Notes: a model not told the origin generated them from the sequence alone. A DNA stretch of 37,028 nucleotides from Enterobacter sp. (GCA_022649305.1 JALCNW010000044.1:1-37028), one strand, 5' to 3'; positions 16,348 to 25,580 are shown, numbered from the stretch's first letter. Program-made: numbers and translations.

Positions 16348-16833
16348 TTATAACAAATTCTTTTCTATCATATTGAAATCCGACTCCCTACTCAGCACAC
16401 TCACCGAACCTAATAGAGAAAATAGATCTGTGATTTGCGCAGTCGCCGCCGTCAGGATCACCACTGCTTTACTGGAGTCATTAACGTTGACGAATAAGAA
16501 TCTGACACAGTTAGCATGATTGAACATCTCCTGTAGTTCTCTTATTTGCACACCGGGAACAAGAGATATTAGCGTTTTTCCTGGGGCTAACTTTATTCCA
16601 GATGAGAGCCGATTCAGGGCGTGACGGTCAATGTTGATAAAAATGATGTCTGCTTCGTCAACCACCGCCTGATGGCTGTCTTGGGTCCAGCAGGGATAAT
16701 CTTTCGCTAGCTTTTGCGCGGGTTCACCCGAGCCGGGCGATATAAATATCTGTGTATCAGGAACGGCCTTAAACAGCAATTTAACAAGAGACTCGGTCAG
16801 CGTATCAACGCCCAGAAAACCTATCCTTTTCAT
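16348..16833 (-). CDS. Truncated ProC-like NAD(P)-binding protein
   Basis: A 161-aa protein with the Rossmann start MKRIGFLGVDTLTESLVKLL, then SPGSGEPAQKLAKDY and LISLVPGVQIRELQ, a pattern of pyrroline-5-carboxylate reductase relatives. Family members are about 250-270 aa; this one stops soon after the NAD(P) domain and lacks the C-terminal helical dimerisation and active-site domain. The first glycine loop is also altered (GVDTLT in place of GxGxMG). I see no continuation in the following sequence. The ATG at 16833 has GGAG 6 nt upstream. It is divergent from the tetR gene and could be a decayed gene or a stand-alone sensor-like domain. Confidence 0.5.
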   Translation of the reverse strand: MKRIGFLGVDTLTESLVKLLFKAVPDTQIFISPGSGEPAQKLAKDYPCWTQDSHQAVVDEADIIFINIDRHALNRLSSGIKLAPGKTLISLVPGVQIRELQEMFNHANCVRFLFVNVNDSSKAVVILTAATAQITDLFSLLGSVSVLSRESDFNMIEKNLL

Positions 16834-17013
16834 CAGCACTCCGTCATTGAAAAGTTGCGCCGTGCTACCGACGATGGCGACATCCGCTTCGCCGCTGTTG
16901 TCAGAGCGGTTATAATCCGACTCAACCTTTCAACCGTTAAGCAAACCAGTGCTCACTGCGAAGGCAAGAGTACGTACAGGGAACATCAGGCGACCTTGAA
17001 TTAATCTGAAGTA

Positions 17014-17037
17014 GTGACTAAATTACCAAATGGTTAC
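17014..17037. promoter_or_regulatory. Candidate TetR operator, copy 1 (upstream of tetR)
   Basis: A 24-bp site of the form GTGACTA-N10-TGGTTAC. The outer arms pair at 5 of 7 positions. The same form occurs before the pump genes at 17694-17717. It lies 38 bp before the tetR ATG, a normal place for autoregulation. Confidence 0.65.
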
Positions 17038-17075
17038 TCGTTGTCAATCGGAGCCTATCACGCTAAGCTAAAAAA

Positions 17076-17690
17076 ATGACTAAAAATACGAACCTACCTG
17101 CATCACGTGGTCCACTTGATCACAATGTCCGAGACCAGATAGTCGAAGCCGCCACAGAACACTTCGGGCACTATGGCTATGAAAAAACCACCGTATCGGA
17201 ACTCGCAAAATCCATTGGTTTTTCAAAGTCCTACATCTATAAATTTTTCGACTCCAAGCAGGCTATTGGTGAAGTGATTTGCGCTAACCGCCTTGAGATG
17301 ATCATGGCGGTCGTCAATTCAGCAATAGCTGATGCCCCATCAGTAAGCGAAAAGTTACGCCGACTCTTTAAAGCGCTCACCGAAGCGGGTAGTGAGCTGT
17401 TTTTCCACGATCGTAAGCTTTACGACATTGCCGCCGTTGCCGCGCGGGACAAGTGGCCTTCGACAGAACGCTATGAAGTTCGCCTGTGTCAATTGATAGA
17501 GAGCATCATTGTCGAGGGCCGAAAGGCTGGAGAGTTCGAGAGGAAAACGCCTCTGGACGAGGCAACACAGGCGGTATACCTGGTGATGCGGCCCTTCATG
17601 AGCCCGGTTCAGTTGCAATACAATCTCCACGTAGCCCCAACAGCAGCCGTTCTTCTCTCCTCTCTTATCCTAAGAAGCCTGTCACCCTAA
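17076..17690 (+). CDS. TetR-family regulator of the RND-FabF operon
   Basis: A 204-aa TetR-family repressor. The DNA-binding helix-turn-helix lies at about residues 22-66 (ATEHFGHYGYEKTTVSELAKS and GFSKSYIYKFFDSKQAIGE). The C-terminal ligand domain has no obvious signature. It is 74 bp upstream of, and co-directional with, the membrane-fusion gene. Paired 24-bp palindromes upstream of both tetR and the pump suggest it represses itself and the pump operon, as AcrR does for acrAB. The ligand is unknown. Confidence 0.85.
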   Translation: MTKNTNLPASRGPLDHNVRDQIVEAATEHFGHYGYEKTTVSELAKSIGFSKSYIYKFFDSKQAIGEVICANRLEMIMAVVNSAIADAPSVSEKLRRLFKALTEAGSELFFHDRKLYDIAAVAARDKWPSTERYEVRLCQLIESIIVEGRKAGEFERKTPLDEATQAVYLVMRPFMSPVQLQYNLHVAPTAAVLLSSLILRSLSP

Positions 17691-17693
17691 TTT

Positions 17694-17717
17694 GTGACCA
17701 TTGACTTTATTGGTCAC
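17694..17717. promoter_or_regulatory. Candidate TetR operator, copy 2 (upstream of the pump)
   Basis: A 24-bp site with perfect 7-bp arms GTGACCA and TGGTCAC around a 10-bp centre. It covers the -35 element TTGACT at 17701-17706, so a bound repressor would block the pump promoter. Confidence 0.75.
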
Positions 17718-17729
17718 TAGTCTGAGAAT
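17701..17729 (+). promoter_or_regulatory. Likely promoter of the MFP-RND-FabF operon
   Basis: TTGACT (17701-17706) and GAGAAT (17724-17729) with a 17-bp spacer. The -35 matches 5 of 6 and the -10 matches 4 of 6. The promoter lies within the operator palindrome and 30-odd bp before the first gene. Confidence 0.5.
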
Positions 17730-17764
17730 GTGAATACCGTCCTGTTGATTCAATAAGGGTTCAC

Positions 17765-18871
17765 ATGCTCAGGCTTAAATCAGCCAACATTGCCGTCTGC
17801 TTCCTGCCGCTTGCCCTGGTGGCTTGCGGTGATAATCCTGGTAATGACGATCCGCGCACGCGACCGCCACTGGTCAGGTCAACGCCCGTTGAGAGGGCGG
17901 TCGATACTTCTCGTGCGTTCACCGGGGTGGTGGTTGCCAGAACGCAAAGCGATCTGGGTTTCCGGGTGCCGGGAAAAATCCTCGAACGCCTTGTTGATAC
18001 CGGTCAGTCCGTTAAACGTGGCCAACCCTTAATGCGGCTCGATCCTGTCGACCTCACGTTACAGGCGCAGGCTCAGCAACGAGCTGTAGATGCTGCCCGG
18101 GCACGGGCGCGAAAAGCGTCCAATGATGAAACTCGTTATCGTGGTCTTGTGGCGACTGGGGCTGTGTCTGCTTCGGAGTACGATCAGATTAGCGCGGCGG
18201 CAGATACAGCCAAAGCGGAGCTGAGTGCTGCTCAGGCGCAGGCGAACGTGGCACTTAACGCGACGAGTTACGCCTTACTGCTGGCCGATGCAGACGGTGT
18301 GGTTATGGAGACGCTCACCGAACCCGGACAGGTGGTTAGTGCCGGGCAGGTGGTCATCCGGCTGGCCAGATCGGGACAGCGCGAAGCGTTGGTGCAGCTG
18401 CCCGAGACGTTGCGACCTTCCATTGGGAGCGAAGCCCAAGCGACGCGCTATGGCAACGACAATCAGCCCGTCGCCGCAACGTTGCGTCTGCTTTCTGATT
18501 CAGCAGATGCTACGACCCGCACATTTGAGGCAAGGTACGTGCTTGAGGGTGAGCTGGCAAACGCGCCGCTAGGTGCGACCGTCACGCTGCATATCGCAAA
18601 TAGAGTCGAAAGTCAGGTCATGCAGGTCCCTATGGCAGCTCTCTACGATGCGGGAAAAGGACCTGGTGTCTGGCGAATTTCTGCTCAGCCTGCAAAAGTC
18701 TCCTGGCAGCCCGTTAAGGTGCTGAGTCTGGGTGACGATACCGCCAGGGTGACGGGCAGTGTCAAGCCGGGTGAAAAAATTGTCGCGTTAGGCGCGCATC
18801 TTCTGCACGAAGGTGAGGCTGTCCGTCTGGCTGAAGAACCTGGTACTGCCCTTGCAGGGAGTAAACCATGA
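17765..18871 (+). CDS. RND efflux periplasmic adaptor (membrane-fusion lipoprotein)
   Basis: A 368-aa membrane-fusion protein. Its signal peptide ends in a lipobox (ALVAC, Cys21), so it should be anchored in the inner membrane by lipid. Next come a split lipoyl domain (GKILERLVDTGQSVKRGQPL near 70-90 and its partner GVVMETLTEPGQVVSAGQVV near 178-197), an alpha-helical hairpin (about 95-165, rich in Ala, Gln and Arg) and beta-barrel/membrane-proximal domains. Adaptors of this kind join an RND pump to an outer-membrane channel. Its stop overlaps the RND start by ATGA. No channel gene is present, so TolC is the likely partner. Confidence 0.92.
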   Translation: MLRLKSANIAVCFLPLALVACGDNPGNDDPRTRPPLVRSTPVERAVDTSRAFTGVVVARTQSDLGFRVPGKILERLVDTGQSVKRGQPLMRLDPVDLTLQAQAQQRAVDAARARARKASNDETRYRGLVATGAVSASEYDQISAAADTAKAELSAAQAQANVALNATSYALLLADADGVVMETLTEPGQVVSAGQVVIRLARSGQREALVQLPETLRPSIGSEAQATRYGNDNQPVAATLRLLSDSADATTRTFEARYVLEGELANAPLGATVTLHIANRVESQVMQVPMAALYDAGKGPGVWRISAQPAKVSWQPVKVLSLGDDTARVTGSVKPGEKIVALGAHLLHEGEAVRLAEEPGTALAGSKP

Positions 18872-21800
18872 GCGAGGGAAGGTTCAACCTGTCAGCGCTT
18901 GCGGTACGCGAGCGCTCAATCACGCTGTTTCTTATTGTCCTCATCACCCTTGCTGGCATTTTCTCGTTTTTTGGCCTCGGGCGAGCTGAAGATCCTCCCT
19001 TTACGGTGAAGCAGATGACGATTATCACCGTCTGGCCTGGCGCGACTGCGCAGGAAATTCAGGATCAGGTTGCTGAACCGCTGGAAAAACGCCTCCAGGA
19101 GCTCAAATGGTATGACCGTACAGAAACCTATACCCGACCGGGCATGGCTTTTATTACGCTTTCATTACAGGACAAAACGCCGCCTTCCTGGGTGCAGGAA
19201 GAGTTCTACCAGGCGAGAAAAAAGCTTGGCGATGAGTCCAAAAACTTACCCGCTGGCGTAATAGGGCCGATGGTGAATGATGAATTCTCTGATGTGACTT
19301 TTGCCCTCTTTGCACTGAAAGCGAAAGGAGAACCGCAGCGACTATTGGCACGTGATGCCGAAGTGCTGCGTCAGCAACTCCTGCATGTTCCAGGCGTGAA
19401 GAAGGTGAACATTATTGGAGAACAGGCCGAGCGGATCTTCATCTCCTTTTCTCATGACCGTCTGGCGACGATGGGGCTCTCACCTCAAGATATTTTCAAC
19501 GCGCTTAACAGCCAGAACGCATTAACACCTGCAGGTTCAATTGAGACGCGCGGCGCACAGATATTTATCCGCCTCGATGGTGCTTTCGACAAACTTCAGA
19601 AGATTCGCGATACGCCATTTATTGCCCAGGGCAAAACGCTAAAGCTTTCCGACGTGGCAACCGTTGAGCGGGGTTATGAAGATCCCCCGACCTTGCTGAT
19701 TCGTCACCAGAAAGAACCGACACTTCTGCTGGGGATTGTGATGCGTGAAGGCTGGAACGGCCTGGATCTGGGTAAAGCGTTGGATGTCGAAACGACAAAA
19801 ATCAATGAGAACATGCCTTTGGGCATGACCCTGACGAAAGTCACCGATCAGTCTGTGAATATCAGTTCAGCGGTCGATGAGTTCATGATCAAATTCTTTG
19901 TCGCCTTACTTGTCGTCATGGTGGTGTGTTTTGTCAGCATGGGGTGGCGAGTAGGGGTGGTGGTTGCGGCGGCAGTACCGCTGACGCTGGCTGTGGTATT
20001 TGTCGTGATGGAAGCCTCCGGCAAAAACTTTGACCGAATAACGCTCGGCTCCCTTATTCTTGCGCTCGGCTTATTGGTCGATGATGCCATTATCGCCATC
20101 GAAATGATGGTGGTTAAAATGGAAGAAGGCTACGACAGAATCAAAGCATCTGCTTATGCCTGGAGCCATACCGCCGCGCCAATGCTGGCCGGTACGCTGG
20201 TGACTGCCGTTGGCTTTATGCCCAATGGTTTCGCGCAGTCTACTGCCGGTGAATACACCAGCAATATGTTCTGGATTGTCGGTATCGCTCTTATTGCCTC
20301 GTGGGTCGTGGCTGTTGTTTTCACGCCTTATCTGGGCGTTAAAATGCTGCCGGATATTGCAAAAGTGCAGGGCGGTCATGCCGCCATCTATGACACCCCT
20401 CGTTATAACCGCTTTCGACGTGTGCTGACGCGCGTTATTGCGAGGAAATGGGTAGTGGCAGGCTCTGTCATCGCCATTTTTATTCTGGCAATTCTGGGGA
20501 TGGGGCTGGTGAAAAAACAATTTTTCCCTACGTCTGACCGCCCGGAAGTGTTAGTGGAAGTCCAGATGCCTTACGGCACTTCTATTGAGCAGACCAGCGC
20601 CGCCACCGCGAAAATAGAAAACTGGCTGAGCAAGCAGCCAGAAGCAAAAATCGTCACCTCCTACATCGGCCAGGGCTCACCTCGTTTTTATCTGGCGATG
20701 GCACCCGAGTTACCCGACCCATCGTTTGCGAAGATAGTTGTGTTAACGGATAGCCAGGAGTCACGTGAGGCGCTCAAGATCCGACTTCGTCAAGCGGCAG
20801 CTAACGGGCTGGCATCTGAAGCGCGCGTGCGCGTAACGCAACTGGTATTTGGTCCTTATTCCCCTTTCCCTGTCGCCTGGCGTGTCATGGGGCCTGATGC
20901 CGATAAACTGCATGAAATCGCTGATAAGGTTCAGGCTGTGCTGCAGGCAAATCCAATGATGAGGACCGTCAATACCGATTGGGGGCCGCGGGTACCAACG
21001 TTACATTTGACCCTGAATCAAGACCGCCTGCAGGCAACCGGCTTAACGTCGAATGCCGTTGCGCAGCAACTTCAGTTCCTGTTATCGGGTGTTCCTATTA
21101 CGTCCGTACGAGAAGATATTCGCTCGGTACAGGTGACAGGGCGCGCTGCCGGCGATATCCGTCTGGATCCGGCAAAAATTGAGGGATTCACCTTAGTTGG
21201 CAATGCGGGCCAACGCATTCCTCTTTCACAAATCGGGGAGGTTGAAGTCAGGATGGAAGCGCCCGTACTACGTCGTCGCGATCGCACGCCGACGATTACC
21301 GTACGAGGGGATATTGCCGAAAACAGGCAGCCACCGGATGTTTCTGCATCAATCATGAAACAGCTAAAGCCGATCGTTGATTCGCTACCGCCAGGATATC
21401 GTATTGAAATGGCGGGATCGATAGAGGAGTCCGGCAAAGCGACTCAGGCAATGGCACCGCTGTTCCCCATTATGATTGCGATGACGCTACTGATCATCAT
21501 TCTGCAGGTGCGTTCAATATCGGCCATGGTCATGGTATTCCTTACCGCGCCGCTGGGGCTTATTGGCGTCGTTCCCACGCTACTGATATTCAATCAACCG
21601 TTTGGTATCAATGCACTCGTTGGATTGATCGCGCTTTCAGGCATTCTTATGCGTAATACGCTGATTCTTATTGGGCAAATCCATCATAACGAGAAGGAAG
21701 GTCTCGAACCGTTCCATGCGGTAGTAGAAGCAACGGTGCAGCGAGCCAGACCGGTACTATTGACGGCAATGGCCGCAATTCTGGCGTTCATTCCACTGAC

Positions 21801-21963
21801 GCATTCGGTGTTCTGGGGGACGCTGGCCTATACGCTGATTGGCGGAACGCTGGGCGGCACTATCATCACGCTTGTCTTCCTGCCCGCGATGTATGCGATC
21901 TGGTTCAGGATCCGTCCTGACGCACAGCCCCATTCCGAACCGAAATTAAGGAGTTCACTATGA
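18868..21963 (+). CDS. RND-family efflux pump, inner-membrane subunit
   Basis: A 1031-aa RND transporter with 12 membrane helices and two large periplasmic loops. The proton-relay aspartates D405 and D406 are in helix 4 (GLLVDDAIIAIE). The GRAEDPPFTVKQ segment after helix 1 marks an RND branch distinct from AcrB, MdtBC and CusA. The periplasmic porter parts begin with WPGATAQEIQDQVAEPLEKR. It exports drugs, detergents or lipophilic metabolites using the proton gradient; the cargo cannot be told from sequence. It overlaps both the adaptor gene and the FabF-like gene by ATGA, showing tight co-translation. Confidence 0.94.
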   Translation: MSEGRFNLSALAVRERSITLFLIVLITLAGIFSFFGLGRAEDPPFTVKQMTIITVWPGATAQEIQDQVAEPLEKRLQELKWYDRTETYTRPGMAFITLSLQDKTPPSWVQEEFYQARKKLGDESKNLPAGVIGPMVNDEFSDVTFALFALKAKGEPQRLLARDAEVLRQQLLHVPGVKKVNIIGEQAERIFISFSHDRLATMGLSPQDIFNALNSQNALTPAGSIETRGAQIFIRLDGAFDKLQKIRDTPFIAQGKTLKLSDVATVERGYEDPPTLLIRHQKEPTLLLGIVMREGWNGLDLGKALDVETTKINENMPLGMTLTKVTDQSVNISSAVDEFMIKFFVALLVVMVVCFVSMGWRVGVVVAAAVPLTLAVVFVVMEASGKNFDRITLGSLILALGLLVDDAIIAIEMMVVKMEEGYDRIKASAYAWSHTAAPMLAGTLVTAVGFMPNGFAQSTAGEYTSNMFWIVGIALIASWVVAVVFTPYLGVKMLPDIAKVQGGHAAIYDTPRYNRFRRVLTRVIARKWVVAGSVIAIFILAILGMGLVKKQFFPTSDRPEVLVEVQMPYGTSIEQTSAATAKIENWLSKQPEAKIVTSYIGQGSPRFYLAMAPELPDPSFAKIVVLTDSQESREALKIRLRQAAANGLASEARVRVTQLVFGPYSPFPVAWRVMGPDADKLHEIADKVQAVLQANPMMRTVNTDWGPRVPTLHLTLNQDRLQATGLTSNAVAQQLQFLLSGVPITSVREDIRSVQVTGRAAGDIRLDPAKIEGFTLVGNAGQRIPLSQIGEVEVRMEAPVLRRRDRTPTITVRGDIAENRQPPDVSASIMKQLKPIVDSLPPGYRIEMAGSIEESGKATQAMAPLFPIMIAMTLLIIILQVRSISAMVMVFLTAPLGLIGVVPTLLIFNQPFGINALVGLIALSGILMRNTLILIGQIHHNEKEGLEPFHAVVEATVQRARPVLLTAMAAILAFIPLTHSVFWGTLAYTLIGGTLGGTIITLVFLPAMYAIWFRIRPDAQPHSEPKLRSSL

Positions 21964-23249
21964 CTTTCAATTATCAAAAAAGGATAGTCGTTACCGGCTG
22001 CGGCATTGTCAGTCCGCTTGGATGTGGGACAGAAACGGTCTGGCAACGGCTGCTAAAAGGCGAATCAGGTATCAGGAAACTTTCTGCAGACATAGCGGAA
22101 GGAACCGGTGTTTCCGTAGCAGGGCAAGTTCCTGCTCTGGCTGAGGATGCCGAGGCCGGTTATGCGCCAGAGCGCTACATCCCTGCCAAAGAGCGCAAGA
22201 AAATGGATCGTTTTATCGAGTTCGCGCTTATTGCGGCGCAAGAGGCGCTAGCTCAAGCAGGCTGGGAACCCTGTGATGAAAATGACCGACAGCGCACTGC
22301 TACCATTATTGCTTCCGGTGTAGGCGGATTCGGTGCCATTGCTGAGGCGGTCAGAACGACAGATACACGCGGACCGCGACGCTTATCACCCTTCACTGCG
22401 CCATCATTTCTGGCCAATATGGCAGCCGGGCAGGTCTCTATTAAACATGGCTTCAAAGGCCCCATTGGCGCGCCCATTACCGCTTGCGCTGCTGGCGTGC
22501 AGGCTATTGGTGATGCGGCCCGCCTGATCCGCTGCGGTGAAGCCGATATCGCGCTTTGCGGCGGCACGGAGGCTGCTATCGATCGTGTCACGCTGGGGTG
22601 CTTTGCTGCTGCACGCGCGCTGTCAACAGGGTTTGTAGAAAAACCAGAGGAAGCATCGCGGCCATTTGACCGCGATCGTGACGGATTCGTGATGGCGGAA
22701 GGTGCCGGACTGCTGGTCATAGAATCTCTTGAACACGCGCTTGCGCGAGGCGCAAAACCGCTGGCAGAACTCGTGGGATACGGCACCAGTGCCGATGCCT
22801 GGCATCTGACGGCCGGTCCGGAAGATGGAAGTGGAGCGCGAAGGGCCATCGAGCTGGTGTTAAGCCAGGCTCAAATATCTGCCGATGAAGTTCAACATAT
22901 CAACGCTCATGCGACGTCAACCCACGTCGGGGATAAAGGCGAGTTGGCAGCGATTCGGGCAATCTTTGGCAATGCGTCTGACGTGGCGATTAGCTCAACG
23001 AAGTCTGCTACAGGGCATCTACTCGGTGCCGCTGGAGGCATTGAAGCTATATTCACGGTTTTAGCCTTGCGTGATCAGGCCATTCCTCCCACCTTGAATT
23101 TGCATCACCCGGACGAGGCAGGCGCAGGGCTTAATTTTGTTGCTCTCAAGGCGCGAAAGGCTTCCATTACGTATGCGTTATCTAACGGATTTGGTTTCGG
23201 CGGCGTGAATGCGAGCGTGCTGTTTCGTCGGTGGGAAGATGCGGTCTAA
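21960..23249 (+). CDS. FabF-like beta-ketoacyl-ACP synthase II encoded in the RND operon
   Basis: A 429-aa condensing enzyme with the complete Cys-His-His triad: C176 (PITACAAGV), H317 (INAHATST) and H353 (STKSATGHLLGAAGG), with K348. The C-terminal SNGFGFGGVNAS loop is also kept. FabF elongates acyl-ACP with malonyl-ACP, with loss of CO2, in fatty-acid synthesis, and is the target of cerulenin, thiolactomycin and platensimycin. The housekeeping fabF of enterobacteria lies by acpP, so this is a divergent extra copy. A strong TAAGGAG precedes the ATG, which overlaps the pump stop. Its role in an efflux operon is unknown: altered membrane lipids, a bypass of an inhibited FabF, or making a pump substrate are all possible. 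Confidence 0.93.
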   Translation: MTFNYQKRIVVTGCGIVSPLGCGTETVWQRLLKGESGIRKLSADIAEGTGVSVAGQVPALAEDAEAGYAPERYIPAKERKKMDRFIEFALIAAQEALAQAGWEPCDENDRQRTATIIASGVGGFGAIAEAVRTTDTRGPRRLSPFTAPSFLANMAAGQVSIKHGFKGPIGAPITACAAGVQAIGDAARLIRCGEADIALCGGTEAAIDRVTLGCFAAARALSTGFVEKPEEASRPFDRDRDGFVMAEGAGLLVIESLEHALARGAKPLAELVGYGTSADAWHLTAGPEDGSGARRAIELVLSQAQISADEVQHINAHATSTHVGDKGELAAIRAIFGNASDVAISSTKSATGHLLGAAGGIEAIFTVLALRDQAIPPTLNLHHPDEAGAGLNFVALKARKASITYALSNGFGFGGVNASVLFRRWEDAV

Positions 23250-23273
23250 ATAAGTATGCTTCCCTAAATTGCG

Positions 23274-23306
23274 ATGTCCCCTGTTACAGCGGCTAACAGG
23301 GGACAT
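23274..23306. terminator. Perfect 13-bp hairpin after the fabF-like gene
   Basis: ATGTCCCCTGTTA (23274-23286) and TAACAGGGGACAT (23294-23306) are exact complements with a 7-nt loop, 25 bp after the FabF stop. No T-run follows, so it is unusually strong for a non-canonical terminator. It may also be an mRNA-protecting stem. Confidence 0.6.
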
Positions 23307-23439
23307 CAGCGACCCGCACAGTTACGGGTGACAAAACGGGGCCGAATGACAATGACGTTAACACCAACAGATGCTGAGGATTGCAGACCCGCGCTGGCTG
23401 CCTTACTCTGGGAAGATGACCATTTCTCAGGAGTGAAAG

Positions 23440-25479
23440 ATGTCGGTTGCCAATCCATTTTTTGAAATCAGCCTGTTGCCTTATCAGGCTCCGCGCTTCG
23501 ATCTTATTGAAGATATTCATTATCGCCCGGCATTTGATGAGGCGATGCGTCAGAAGCGTGTAGAAGTGGATGCGATTATCGCTGACTCCGCCGCGCCGGA
23601 TTTTGATAACACTATTCTGGCGCTGGAAAAAAGCGGAGCCCTGCTTTCACGCGTGAGCAGCGTATTCTTCGCTATGACCTCGGCGCACACTAACGATTAT
23701 CTCCAGGCGCTGGACGAAACGTTTTCCACCGAGCTTGCCGGGCTTGCAAACGATATCTGGCTGAACGACACGCTTTTTAGCCGGGTTGAGACCGTCTGGC
23801 ATGCCCGTTCTTCGCTGGATGATGAATCTCGTCGGCTGGTGGAACAAACCTATCAGCATTTTATCCTGGCAGGTGCCACGCTCAGCCACGCTCAAAAAGT
23901 GGAGTTGAAGTCTCTCAATACAGAGTCAGCATCGTTAACCAGTCAGTTCAACCAGCGTCTTCTGGCGGCAGATAAGGCCGGTGGTCTGGTGCTTGATTAT
24001 GCTCATCAGCTTGATGGTTTGACGCCTGATGACATCGCCGCTGCCGCAGAGGCCGCCGCTGAGAAGGGGTTGACCGATCGCTGGCTGATACCTCTGCTTA
24101 ACACGACTCAGCAGCCTGCGCTCTCGGCACTGCGCGACCGACAAACCCGTGAAGATCTGTTTAACGCCGCCTGGCTACGCACCCAAAAGGGTGACGAAAA
24201 TGATACCCAGGAGATCGTGCGTCGACTGGCCGTATTACGCGCGCGTCAGGCGCAATTGCTGGGTTTCGCTAATTACGCCAGCTGGAGTATCGCTGACCAA
24301 ATGGCGAAAACGCCCGACGCAGCGCTAGATTTTATGCGCGGAATTGCTCCTGCGGCCCGGGCGCGCGCGGAACGTGAGCAAGCCGATATCCAGAAAGTCA
24401 TCGACGACGAACAGGGCGGTTTTAGCGTTCAAGCCTGGGACTGGTCTTTTTACGCTGAACGCGTGCGTCTGGGAAAATACGCGCTAGATGAATCGCAAAT
24501 CAAACCTTACTTTGCCCTCAATACAACGCTTGTGGACGGTGTTTTCTGGGCTGCCAGTCAGCTGTTTGGTATTCGCTTTGTCGAACGCTTTGATATTCCT
24601 GTTTATCACCCGGATGTCCGGGTCTGGGAAATCTTTGACCATAATGGCGAAGGTATGGCCTTATTCTACGGGGATTTCTTCGCGCGTGATTCAAAAGGCG
24701 GCGGCGCGTGGATGGGGAACTTCATCGAACAATCACACGAATTTGCCGCTCGACCGGTCATTTACAACGTCTGCAACTATCAAAAACCGGCAAATGGTCA
24801 GACGGCGCTGCTCTCCTGGGATGATGTCATCACCTTGTTCCATGAATTTGGCCACACGCTGCATGGTCTGTTTGCCAACCAGCGTTTCGCCACCTTATCG
24901 GGGACAAATACGCCCCGTGATTTTGTCGAGTTTCCGTCGCAAATTAACGAACATTGGGCCAGCCATCCACAGGTTTTCGCCCATTATGCGCGCCACTATC
25001 AAACGGGCGAACCGATGCCGGAAGCGTTGCGCGAAAAAATGCTCACTGCCACGCAGTTTAATAAAGGCTATGACATGACCGAACTCCTCAGCGCAGCGCT
25101 GTTGGATATGAACTGGCATGGTATCAGCGCCCAGCAAAATGTCGGTAGCCTTGATGCCTTTGAGATGGAGGCGCTGAAAAAGGAGGCGTTGGATCTTCCG
25201 GCCTTACCGCCACGCTACCGCAGCAGCTATTTCGCCCATATTTTCGGCGGCGGGTACGCGGCAGGCTATTACGCCTATCTGTGGACGCAAATGCTGGCCG
25301 ACGACGGCTATCAGTGGTTTGAAGAGCAGGGCGGATTAACGCGCGAGAACGGACAGAAATTCCGTGAGGCGATTTTGTCGCGTGGCAACAGTACTGATTT
25401 AGCTGAACTTTATCGAGAGTGGCGCGGACACGATCCAAAGATCGAACCGATGCTGGAGAATCGCGGGTTGAACGGATAA
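23440..25479 (+). CDS. dcp: Dcp, peptidyl-dipeptidase (M3 metallopeptidase)
   Basis: A 679-aa zinc peptidase that removes dipeptides from the C-terminus of peptides in the cytoplasm. The thermolysin-type motif HEFGH is at residues 468-472, and the C-terminal part (FAHIFGGGYAAGYYAYLWTQ) is the conserved M3 core. It matches E. coli Dcp closely and has almost the same length. TCAGGAGTGAAAG precedes the ATG. In E. coli it is next to ydfG; here it is next to ldhA through an accessory block. Confidence 0.95.
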   Translation: MSVANPFFEISLLPYQAPRFDLIEDIHYRPAFDEAMRQKRVEVDAIIADSAAPDFDNTILALEKSGALLSRVSSVFFAMTSAHTNDYLQALDETFSTELAGLANDIWLNDTLFSRVETVWHARSSLDDESRRLVEQTYQHFILAGATLSHAQKVELKSLNTESASLTSQFNQRLLAADKAGGLVLDYAHQLDGLTPDDIAAAAEAAAEKGLTDRWLIPLLNTTQQPALSALRDRQTREDLFNAAWLRTQKGDENDTQEIVRRLAVLRARQAQLLGFANYASWSIADQMAKTPDAALDFMRGIAPAARARAEREQADIQKVIDDEQGGFSVQAWDWSFYAERVRLGKYALDESQIKPYFALNTTLVDGVFWAASQLFGIRFVERFDIPVYHPDVRVWEIFDHNGEGMALFYGDFFARDSKGGGAWMGNFIEQSHEFAARPVIYNVCNYQKPANGQTALLSWDDVITLFHEFGHTLHGLFANQRFATLSGTNTPRDFVEFPSQINEHWASHPQVFAHYARHYQTGEPMPEALREKMLTATQFNKGYDMTELLSAALLDMNWHGISAQQNVGSLDAFEMEALKKEALDLPALPPRYRSSYFAHIFGGGYAAGYYAYLWTQMLADDGYQWFEEQGGLTRENGQKFREAILSRGNSTDLAELYREWRGHDPKIEPMLENRGLNG

Positions 25480-25501
25480 GGTTTTTTCATGTTGGGAACA
25501 G

Positions 25502-25528
25502 AACCGGGCGCGATGCCCGGTTGTTTTC
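25502..25528 (+). terminator. Intrinsic terminator of dcp
   Basis: AACCGGGC and GCCCGGTT form a perfect 8-bp stem with a 5-nt loop, followed by GTTTTC, just after dcp. Confidence 0.8.
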
Positions 25529-25580
25529 TATCGGATTTTTTCTTCCCCAAAATGAATCCTGGAATACCAAGCGAAAGTTA

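Noticed and set aside
22253..22849. A 198-codon minus-strand frame
   Set aside because: It lies wholly inside the FabF-like gene, has the Ser/Pro/Arg-rich look of an antisense shadow of GC-rich coding sequence, and has no ribosome site.
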